6,220 nucleotides of DNA from Chloroflexota bacterium (GTDB taxonomy: Bacteria > Chloroflexota > Ktedonobacteria > Ktedonobacterales > Ktedonobacteraceae): assembly GCA_005881995.1 (NCBI GenBank), contig VBHV01000054.1, positions 1 through 6,220 on the forward strand, in the 5' to 3' direction. Of this stretch, positions 1-5,166 are shown piece after piece. Position 1 is the stretch's first letter; each line of letters opens with the position of its first letter. The notes under the pieces are model-generated. The model was not told where the DNA came from. It was given only the letters and a program-made list of their open reading frames with translations, and did no database searches. Made by a program: the position numbers and the translations under genes.

Positions 1-1205
1 CGACTCCATTACCATCTGTTTTGACCGTAATAGGATCAGGAACTCCCAGCAACTTTGCGCAGTTGAGGCCGTTGTTCTCAAACGTGGTGACAAAGCGCTG
101 TGCCAGGAAGGTGAAGAGCGTATTGGCGGCGGCTGGATCAGGCGAAGCCGCTTGCTTCGTGAAGCGAGAATCGATCTGGAGGCGCGGCGGCGCAACATCA
201 AGCACATTCTGGCAGTAGAGACGCGTATTGGCAACGTTCAGATTCTGCAAGGTTGGCTGATCCACACCCACACGATACGCGTTGAGTTTGTTGAGATCGG
301 TCTTGTTATTCAATAACACCATAGGGTCACGACCGGGTACTAATGCCACAGGCGCTACTTGAGATGCCGCGGCCTGCAATTCGTTCAAGGGAAGAGCGGG
401 TAGCATATTCCCAGGGTTTGCCAGGTCAGGTACCATCCAGGGAGTACAGCCTATAGCCTTGTCAACGAGCGTAAGAAGGCGTTCGTCGCTGCCATTTTTC
501 TGTACCTGTCCCTGCAGAGCAGTGGCGTTGGCTGCTGTATCCTGCGCAGTCTGACCCGCCCCGTTAACGAGATAGGTTGTGGTCACATTATCGCTCTGAT
601 CCTGGTCAACGATCGAAAAATCACGTGTGGTCGGGCATTGCATTCCATCTTGCGCTCTGCCTATAGGCGGAACTTTGAGCTTGCCTGCCTGTATTGCCGA
701 ATTAGCCGCCTGGAAGAAGGCCGGTGCATTACAGTAGGAGAACTGCCCAAAGATCGAGCCGTCGACCCCATTCACACACAAGCCCTGTTGTAAGCTGCCA
801 TTCGAATCCCGAAGAGTCAGGGTATTTCCGTTGGAGCCGAACCACAGCCCAACGACTGCTCCCAGTGGAAGCGCCGGCACAACGGGCTTCGCTGCAGGCT
901 GTGTGCCCTTGTCAATTACAAGCGGATCATAGATAGAGATGTTGCCCGTTGCCGGGTCAATGATGGCTCCCTGTACGAATGCTGCTTGAGCAGCATTCGC
1001 TTCGTTACATGGCCCATTGTCAGGATTGGTCGCCGTCAATTGATAGGGCGTTGCCAGAGTGCGATCCCAAACGCGGCAGCACGAAGACGATGGCGCCCAC
1101 CAGCACTACAATAATCGTTACCAGTGCTCCAACGAGCATCAATGGCGACAAACGCCCGCGTCTTTTTGGGACTGAGCCAAACGGGCTGCGTCGTAACTTT
1201 CGCAT
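1..1205 (-). pseudogene. Frameshifted gene for membrane-anchored exported protein of unknown function, 3' end outside window
   Basis: I do not know a function. The ATG at 1205-1203 is chosen because GAGGAG (1220-1215) lies nine bases upstream; an in-frame ATG at 1229 lacks such a site. The first part encodes a basic cytoplasmic tail (MRKLRRSPFGSVPKRRGR), one membrane helix (about residues 20-44, LMLVGALVTIIVVLVGAIVF) and a few residues, then stops at TGA 1022-1020. A different minus-strand frame is open from 1105 to the window edge and carries the rest: about 350 residues, cysteine-containing, with motifs such as ATPYQLTATNPDNGPCNEAN, GLCVNGVDGSIFGQFSYCNA and CPTTRDFSIVDQDQSDNV. That frame has no ATG until about 640 and only a TTG at 1039, so the two parts are best read as one gene broken near 1055-1068. 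The ectodomain resembles, from memory, a conserved uncharacterised secreted family. A pseudogene or a sequence error would both fit. The C-terminus continues beyond position 1. Confidence 0.65.
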
Positions 1206-1214
1206 TTTACAAAA

Positions 1215-1220
1215 CTCCTC
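1215..1220 (-). promoter_or_regulatory. Ribosome binding site deciding the start of the exported-protein gene
   Basis: The minus strand reads GAGGAG nine bases before the ATG at 1205-1203. This favours that ATG over the in-frame ATG at 1229-1227, which lies upstream of the site and would add eight residues (MQAEEFCK) ahead of the basic tail. Confidence 0.7.
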
Positions 1221-1328
1221 GGCTTGCATCGTGTGAAAGCAGGGCTTCCTTCATCATAGACAACAGGATGCCCGGCTGACCACATCTGTGGAAGCATCTC
1301 GACATTTCTGGACGCGATAACTACCTTA

Positions 1329-1376
1329 CATCCTGCCTGTAGGGGCCCGATTTATCGCGCCCACATTGGCAGGATG
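1329..1376. repeat. Nested hairpin, REP-like palindromic element
   Basis: CATCCTGCC (1329-1337) and GGCAGGATG (1368-1376) are a perfect 9-bp inverted repeat. The 30 bases between them fold again: TGT (1338-1340) pairs with ACA (1363-1365), GGG (1342-1344) with CCC (1360-1362), and CGA (1348-1350) with TCG (1355-1357) around a short TTTA loop. It lies between divergent genes, so it terminates neither. There is no T-tract on either side. A dispersed palindromic repeat is the likeliest reading; a regulatory hairpin in a long leader is less likely. Confidence 0.6.
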
Positions 1377-1594
1377 GCTTTCAAGGATTGTCGCATCCCT
1401 ACATGCGCGTCACACCCCTGGACGTTTCCGTCGATACGCGCTTCTTGTTCTCTAAAGATAGGTAGTCACGGATGGACACCGTAAGCTAATTTGAAACTGT
1501 ATGAGAATACTTAATACGTTTGGGATATTACCACAGCCGAATCTTGCTGTTCGTTTGCCTGCCTCGTTTGATGGTAGGAAAGTACCGGGTTTAG

Positions 1595-1610
1595 GTTAAG
1601 ATTTCTTAAC
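1595..1610. repeat. Short inverted repeat upstream of purH, possible operator
   Basis: GTTAAG (1595-1600), four bases ATTT, then CTTAAC (1605-1610). It sits about 35 bases upstream of the TATACT box and 95 bases upstream of the purH ATG. The AT-rich symmetric form and the position suit a regulator site. A match this short can occur by chance. Confidence 0.3.
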
Positions 1611-1644
1611 TTCACCTTTCCAACCACTGGAATAATTTGTATTG

Positions 1645-1650
1645 TATACT
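1645..1650 (+). promoter_or_regulatory. Candidate -10 box of the purH promoter
   Basis: TATACT matches the sigma-A -10 consensus at five of six positions. Transcription would start near 1657, giving a leader of about 48 bases before ATG 1705. No good -35 hexamer lies 16-18 bases upstream, so this is weak unless an activator helps. GTATAC is itself a palindrome, which lowers the directional value. Confidence 0.35.
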
Positions 1651-1704
1651 AATAGTAAGTGCGGTGTATCAAGCCAGAAACCGAGCCGAAAGGATATGAT
1701 TGCT

Positions 1705-3285
1705 ATGCGAGCGATTGTCAGTGTTGCCAACCGGGAGGGACTCGTCCCGTTGGCGCGTGAATTACAGTCCCATAACATCACGGTCTTCTCAACCAGCGGT
1801 ACAGCAAGCGCACTGCAAGATGCAGGCATTCCGGCGGAAATGGTAACTGCGCTGACCGGGTTTCCAGAGATACTTGGCGGGCGTGTCAAGACCCTACATC
1901 CGGCTATATTTAGCGGCATCCTGGCGCGCCGCGATAGCGAGACGCATGTACAGGAGTTGCGGGAACACAACCTTGAGCCTATCGATATCGTGGTGGTGAA
2001 TCTGTATCCTTTCGTCGAAACGGTGGCACGCCAGGATGCGACCATGGACGAAGCCCTGGAGCAGGTTGATATCGGTGGAGTCTCATTAGTGCGTGCTGCA
2101 GCGAAAAATTTTGAGGATGTGATTGTGCTGGTGCGCCCGCAAGATTACGCGCCTGTCATGCAGGAATGGCGCGAATCCGGACAGGTGAGCCTTGCTACTC
2201 GACGCCGTCTCGCGGCCATTGCGTTTCAACATACCGCCAGCTATGACACCGCCATTGCAGAGTATTTACGCACGCACACCTCGGAACCAGAATATTTCCC
2301 CGAAGACCTCACGCTCTCCATGCGGCGCGTCCAGTCGCTGCGCTATGGTGAAAACCCCCATCAGCAGGCCGCGCTCTACAGCTGGAACAAAACGACTACC
2401 GCGTCACTAGAGCCAACCGTTACCAGGGCGGAGATATTACACGGGAAAGAACTCTCATTCAATAACTTGCTTGACCTGGATGCCGCGCTCACCTCAGTGC
2501 AGAGCTTCAGCGCGCCCACTGTCGTCATTGTCAAGCACACCAACCCGTGCGGTCTGGCTTGCGACGATACACTGCTCGATGCTTATAAAAAAGCGCACGT
2601 GGGTGATCCCATTTCTGCCTATGGCGGTATTATTGGCTGTAACCGCCCACTGGACGCTGATACTGCTCGCGAGATTCACCAGTTGTTCTACGAGGCCATC
2701 ATCGCCCCGGAATATACACCCGAAGCGCTGGCGATCTTGCGCGAGAAAAAAAATATTCGCTTGCTGGCCACGCATCTCCCATTTGAATCCAGTACAAACG
2801 GCACCAGGCCGCTGGCGCTTCCTGGCAAAGAGCTTGATGTGCGCAGCATAAGCGGTGGGCTGCTTATACAAACCTCTGACACGTCAGGAGAGCAGGAAGT
2901 GGCCTATCGTGTCGTAACCGAACGCGACCCAACCTTAGAAGAAGTGACCGACCTGATGTTTGCCTGGAAGGTTGTCAAGAACGTGAAGTCGAATGCAATT
3001 GTGCTGGCGCATAAACTGGCAGTAGTGGGTGTGGGCGCTGGACAGATGAACCGCCTGGCAAGCGTGCAACTGGCGCTGGAGAAGGCGGCTCAGCGCTCAC
3101 GCGGCTCTGTGCTGGCCTCCGATGCGTTCTTCCCTTTCTCTGATGGCGTGGAAACTGCGGCGAAGGCGGGCATCACGGCCATAATTCAACCTGGAGGTTC
3201 TATCCGCGACGAGGAGGCTATTCGCATGGCCAATCACTATGCTATCGCCATGGTCTTTACAGGACAGCGGCATTTCCGGCATTAA
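1705..3285 (+). CDS. purH: Bifunctional AICAR formyltransferase / IMP cyclohydrolase
   Basis: This cytosolic enzyme catalyses the last two steps of de novo purine synthesis: 10-formyl-THF formylates AICAR to FAICAR, then ring closure gives IMP. The protein is 526 residues from ATG 1705, the usual length. The N-terminal cyclohydrolase (MGS-like) domain shows STSGT (28-32), TGFPEILGGRVKTLHP (50-65), VVNLYPF (96-102) and DIGGVSLVRAAAKN (121-134). The C-terminal transformylase domain shows LRYGENPHQ (211-219), HGKELSFNN (245-253) and KHTNPCG (276-282, with the Lys-His pair of the active site). Near the end come GVGAGQMNR, SDAFFPF, QPGGSIRDE and FTGQRHFRH. Nothing is missing. ATG 1705 is chosen because AAGGA (1690-1694) is ten bases upstream; the ATG at 1696 is only one base from it. 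MRAIVSVANREG also matches the usual family start. The gene appears to be monocistronic, with no other purine gene nearby in the window. Confidence 0.97.
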   Translation: MRAIVSVANREGLVPLARELQSHNITVFSTSGTASALQDAGIPAEMVTALTGFPEILGGRVKTLHPAIFSGILARRDSETHVQELREHNLEPIDIVVVNLYPFVETVARQDATMDEALEQVDIGGVSLVRAAAKNFEDVIVLVRPQDYAPVMQEWRESGQVSLATRRRLAAIAFQHTASYDTAIAEYLRTHTSEPEYFPEDLTLSMRRVQSLRYGENPHQQAALYSWNKTTTASLEPTVTRAEILHGKELSFNNLLDLDAALTSVQSFSAPTVVIVKHTNPCGLACDDTLLDAYKKAHVGDPISAYGGIIGCNRPLDADTAREIHQLFYEAIIAPEYTPEALAILREKKNIRLLATHLPFESSTNGTRPLALPGKELDVRSISGGLLIQTSDTSGEQEVAYRVVTERDPTLEEVTDLMFAWKVVKNVKSNAIVLAHKLAVVGVGAGQMNRLASVQLALEKAAQRSRGSVLASDAFFPFSDGVETAAKAGITAIIQPGGSIRDEEAIRMANHYAIAMVFTGQRHFRH

Positions 3286-3290
3286 CGAAA

Positions 3291-3398
3291 AAATGCAGGG
3301 GCGTGATGTGGCGGACCTTTTGATAGCCAGCCTGCCAACGGACTGCGTCCTAGCCTACGGCTCAGGCAGGCTGCAAGGAACGTGACGCCCCTGCATTT
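3291..3398. terminator. Branched inverted-repeat element between convergent genes, likely terminator for the minus strand
   Basis: The outer arms AAATGCAGGGGCGT (3291-3304) and its exact complement (3385-3398) are a 14-bp perfect inverted repeat. Inside, CCTT (3316-3319)/AAGG (3375-3378) and CAGCCTGCC (3328-3336)/GGCAGGCTG (3365-3373) form further stems. The tip splits into two small hairpins: GGAC-TGC-GTCC (about 3340-3350) and AGCC-TAC-GGCT (3352-3362). It starts five bases after the purH stop and ends seven bases before the stop of the membrane-protein gene. On the minus strand the outer stem is followed by six T (complement of 3288-3293), a good intrinsic terminator tail; on the plus strand only three T follow. 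The elaborate interior suggests a dispersed repeat reused as a terminator. Confidence 0.6.
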
Positions 3399-3405
3399 GA
3401 GGATG

Positions 3406-3792
3406 CTATCCCTCTAATGAAACCTCATCTGAGAAGAAGCGTATCCATATCAGGCAAAAACCCAGGCCGCCGACAAGCGCAAAGAACGCAACTGCGCCCC
3501 TCGTGCCTTCATCGACCGCTGGATTTGTGAATGGATAAAAGAACATCAACGCCAGCCAGGCAATCGAATAATCAACGCCCAGGCTCAACTTGGTGATTTC
3601 TGTGGATGAGCGGTAGAAAATATGATACAGCACGATAATGAGCAGGCCAACAATTATCACAAATAGCCTGAAATTCATGACAAGCCCTGCTCCAAAATCG
3701 ATCACGAGCGTTGACCTTATATACATGAAGCCAAGTAGCCATAAGATGGTTAAAATAGCGCCACCAACAATCTTGGCCAATCCGTTTCTCAC
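3406..3792 (-). CDS. Small integral membrane protein with four predicted helices, function unknown
   Basis: I do not recognise a family. The 128-residue protein begins at a GTG (3792-3790), supported by GGGAG (3806-3802) nine bases upstream. Hydrophobic stretches suggest four membrane helices: about residues 6-26 (ending WLLGFMYI), 41-61 (LFVIIVGLLIIVLYHIFY), 74-92 (SIAWLALMFFYPF) and 100-122 (AVAFFALVGGLGFCLIW). The second loop, SSTEITKLSLGVD, is polar, and the tail ends in acidic SDEVSLEG. There is no signal-peptide cleavage site and no catalytic motif. It follows psuG on the same strand after 75 bases with no terminator between, so co-transcription is likely. A link to pseudouridine use is only a guess. 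It ends just before the 3291-3398 hairpin. Intact and bounded by a good ribosome binding site, it looks like a real gene. Confidence 0.8.
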   Translation of the reverse strand: MRNGLAKIVGGAILTILWLLGFMYIRSTLVIDFGAGLVMNFRLFVIIVGLLIIVLYHIFYRSSTEITKLSLGVDYSIAWLALMFFYPFTNPAVDEGTRGAVAFFALVGGLGFCLIWIRFFSDEVSLEG

Positions 3793-3801
3793 GATACAAA
3801 T

Positions 3802-3806
3802 CTCCC
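3802..3806 (-). promoter_or_regulatory. Ribosome binding site for the GTG-started membrane protein
   Basis: The minus strand reads AAGGGAGA with its GGGAG core nine bases before GTG 3792-3790. It decides for a GTG start, since no ATG is available at this position. Confidence 0.65.
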
Positions 3807-3867
3807 TTCGTTGACACCGCTGCCGAGCGCCTGTTTGTATGTATTGTAGTCCTTAGAAGCAAAGAAA

Positions 3868-4797
3868 TCAACCGCTTTGAGACGCTTCATAATACGCACG
3901 CGCAAAACGCGCCGCCCACACTGCATTATTGACCAGCAAGGCTTTATTGGCCTCGACGCTCTCGCCCCTGGTCGCTCGGACGACGTGAGCAAGCAGAAAT
4001 GGCGTCGTTGCCGGGCCGCGAATACCCTCTTTTTGCGCCAGTTGTAAGGCTTCCTCGGTAGCAGCTTCCAGGGGTTGGGCTGCCATTGCATACGCCTCTG
4101 GTATGGGGCATCCCACGACTAGCCCTTGCAGGTGACAATCCCACTGCGCACGCGCGATAGCCGCCATCGTCTCCACGTCATCGACACGATGATGCAGCCG
4201 TCTCCCACTGGAGCGCACGTAGAAGGCCGGGAACTCGTCGGTCTGCCAGCCAAGCACAGGTACACCCTGTGTCTCCAGGTATTCTAAAGTCAGGTCGAGA
4301 TCAAGGATAGATTTCGCTCCGGCGCAGACGACCAGCACGGGAGTGCGTGCCAGCTCGGTCAGGTCGGCAGAGATATCCATACTGGTCTGCGCGCCTCGGT
4401 GTACGCCGCCGATGCCGCCCGTCGCAAAAAAGCGAATGCCGGCCATGCTCGCGCACAGCATCGTGCCAGCAACCGTGGTTGCGCCCAACTGGCCCGTCGC
4501 CAGAGCCACCGCCAGATCGCGCCTGCTGACCTTCAAAACGTGCTGTGCGGTTCCCAGGCGTTCAATGTCGCCTCTTGACAGGCCAATGACGATTTTACCA
4601 TCGTGTATGCCCGTGGTCGCGGGAGTCGCGCCCTCGGCCCGGATCGCCGCTTCCATCGCCAGCGCGACTTCAATATTGCCAGGGTATGGCAGACCGTGCG
4701 CGATGACCGTTGATTCGAGCGCCACAACCGGTCGTTGTGCCTGTAAAGCTGTCTGCACTTCGTCTGACAGCTTGATATAGGATGAGAATGCTTGCAT
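3868..4797 (-). CDS. psuG: Pseudouridine-5'-phosphate glycosidase
   Basis: This cytosolic enzyme breaks the C-glycosidic bond of pseudouridine 5'-phosphate to give uracil and ribose 5-phosphate; the reaction is reversible. It normally works after the kinase PsuK. The protein is 309 residues from ATG 4797 (E. coli PsuG has about 312). Family signatures are all present: VVALESTVIAHGLPYPGN with the active-site Glu at residue 28, KVSRRDLA with the Schiff-base Lys at 89, ATTVAGTM, TGGIGGVHRG (126-135) followed by DISADL, CAGAKSILDL with Lys 162, PIPE, and a C-terminal NNAVWAARFA. The start is chosen because IKLSDEVQTAL aligns with the E. coli N-terminus and GAGG (4805-4802) precedes it, though at only four bases. 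An ATG at 4833 would add twelve residues but lacks a ribosome binding site. The gene heads a likely two-gene unit with the membrane protein downstream. No psuK is seen in the window. Confidence 0.95.
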   Translation of the reverse strand: MQAFSSYIKLSDEVQTALQAQRPVVALESTVIAHGLPYPGNIEVALAMEAAIRAEGATPATTGIHDGKIVIGLSRGDIERLGTAQHVLKVSRRDLAVALATGQLGATTVAGTMLCASMAGIRFFATGGIGGVHRGAQTSMDISADLTELARTPVLVVCAGAKSILDLDLTLEYLETQGVPVLGWQTDEFPAFYVRSSGRRLHHRVDDVETMAAIARAQWDCHLQGLVVGCPIPEAYAMAAQPLEAATEEALQLAQKEGIRGPATTPFLLAHVVRATRGESVEANKALLVNNAVWAARFARAYYEASQSG

Positions 4798-4917
4798 TAT
4801 GCCTCGGTACGTGTGAATGTATGCTTCCACCATTCCAATGTTGGTACACTGCCATCCTCGGCCACGTGAAAGTGCACCAGGCTGACTATCAAAAACTTAA
4901 ATTCTGGATGCCTTAAA

Positions 4918-4946
4918 AGTATACGAGCAATAGTACCAAAGGGCAA
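4918..4946 (-). promoter_or_regulatory. Sigma-A-type promoter for psuG
   Basis: On the minus strand, TTGCCC (4946-4941) and TATACT (4923-4918) are separated by exactly 17 bases. They match the -35 consensus at four of six and the -10 at five of six positions. Transcription would start near 4911, about 114 bases before ATG 4797. This is the best promoter I can see in the window. Confidence 0.5.
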
Positions 4947-4972
4947 ATTCGCTGTATACCGCATTTGCGCCC
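4941..4972. promoter_or_regulatory. Inverted repeat between divergent promoters, candidate shared operator
   Basis: GCAAAT (4943-4948) and ATTTGC (4963-4968) are a perfect inverted repeat, and GGGCAAAT against ATTTGCGCCC extends it with a two-base interruption. The centre holds GC-T-GTATAC-C-GC (4951-4962), itself nearly symmetric. Both -35 hexamers lie in the arms, so one bound regulator could act on both genes. The binding protein is unknown. Confidence 0.4.
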
Positions 4973-4994
4973 AGGTTATACAACATGATATATT
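4965..4994 (+). promoter_or_regulatory. Sigma-A-type promoter for the hydrolase-fold gene
   Basis: TTGCGC (4965-4970) and TATATT (4989-4994) are 18 bases apart, with four and five matches of six to consensus. The start would be near 5001, giving a leader of about 165 bases. A second TATACT at 5144-5149 lies too close to the ribosome binding site to leave a normal leader, so this upstream pair is preferred. Confidence 0.4.
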
Positions 4995-5002
4995 ACCTTT
5001 CG

Positions 5003-5015
5003 GGCTGACTCAGCC
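5003..5015. promoter_or_regulatory. 13-bp perfect palindrome at the expected transcription start
   Basis: GGCTGA-C-TCAGCC reads the same on both strands around a central C. It falls just after the start predicted from the 4965-4994 promoter, a usual place for a repressor site. The half GGCTGAC recurs at 4880-4886 and 1274-1280, both intergenic. The regulator is unknown. Confidence 0.35.
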
Positions 5016-5046
5016 ACTACTTCGATTGAACGGAAAGAGGCGCAAC

Positions 5047-5074
5047 GGTAGGATTTGGGTGCGCAAGGTAGGAT
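5047..5074 (+). repeat. Direct repeats GGTAGGAT, 20 bases apart
   Basis: GGTAGGAT occurs at 5047-5054 and 5067-5074, each preceded by GCGCAA or GCGCAAC in nearly the same setting. The 20-base period is about two helical turns. A weaker copy, CAAGGTAG, lies at 5129-5136 after GCGCAAG. They could be regulator sites or the remnant of a small duplication. Confidence 0.4.
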
Positions 5075-5152
5075 GGTAACAGAGAGGTGAGTTGGGAGCG
5101 AAAAAGAAACTGATCGGTTGCGCGCAAGCAAGGTAGACAAATGTATACTATT

Positions 5153-5158
5153 GAGGAG
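5153..5158 (+). promoter_or_regulatory. Ribosome binding site deciding a GTG start
   Basis: GAGGAG lies eight bases before GTG 5167 but only two bases before GTG 5161. The sequence GTG-CAA-GTG therefore most likely starts at the second GTG, which removes two residues from the longest reading. Confidence 0.6.
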
Positions 5159-5166
5159 AAGTGCAA

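Larger units (their letters stand above)
1206..1704. other. Divergent intergenic region between the exported-protein gene and purH
   Basis: About 500 bases without a supportable gene. It holds, left to right: the ribosome binding site at 1215-1220; a weak hairpin GATGC (1267-1271)/GCATC (1294-1298) enclosing CCACA-TC-TGTGG (1280-1291), which would lie in the minus-strand leader; the nested 48-bp hairpin at 1329-1376; an AT-richer stretch from about 1480; a GTTAAG/CTTAAC inverted repeat (1595-1610); and a TATACT box at 1645-1650 before purH. I found no convincing minus-strand promoter. A TATGAT at 1258-1253 could be a -10 box but lacks a good -35. I recognised no riboswitch, T-box or small RNA. 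Confidence 0.6.
4798..5166. other. Divergent control region between psuG and the hydrolase-fold gene
   Basis: About 370 bases with no supportable gene. It contains the paired promoters at 4918-4946 (minus) and 4965-4994 (plus), an inverted repeat joining them (4941-4972), a 13-bp palindrome (5003-5015), direct repeats of GGTAGGAT (5047-5054 and 5067-5074) with a degenerate third at 5129-5136, and the hydrolase ribosome binding site (5153-5158). GTATAC occurs three times, at 4919, 4954 and 5143. Leaders would be about 114 bases for psuG and about 165 for the hydrolase gene. I recognised no known riboswitch class. Confidence 0.6.

Noticed and set aside
1065..1071. In-frame slippery heptamer TTTGGGA (minus strand, read T TTG GGA) right before the frame break
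   Set aside because: A -1 shift here leads into the third frame, which reads about ten residues and stops; the ectodomain needs a +1 (or -2) shift. G in the second triplet is also atypical, so programmed frameshifting is not supported.
724..1236. Plus-strand open frames opposite the exported-protein gene
   Set aside because: They show no motif or ribosome binding site, while the minus-strand frames give a membrane anchor and a coherent ectodomain.
1380..1700. Possible purine riboswitch or other leader RNA before purH
   Set aside because: No conserved purine-aptamer core and no three-way junction found; the likely leader is only about 48 bases, too short for one.
1596..2045. 149-codon open frame on the minus strand overlapping the start of purH
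   Set aside because: It is the antisense shadow of purH; it has no recognisable motif and overlaps a certain gene and its promoter region.
2471..2871. Open frames of about 125 codons on both strands inside purH
   Set aside because: purH keeps all family motifs through this stretch; the other frames are low-complexity shadows rich in Arg, Ser and Pro.
4343..4780. 145-codon plus-strand open frame opposite psuG
   Set aside because: Antisense shadow of psuG with no domain or ribosome binding site; psuG is certain on the other strand.
5144..5149. TATACT as the -10 box of the hydrolase-fold gene
   Set aside because: Transcription would begin inside the ribosome binding site, and the nearest TTGCGC (5118-5123) is 20 bases away; the 4965-4994 pair fits better.
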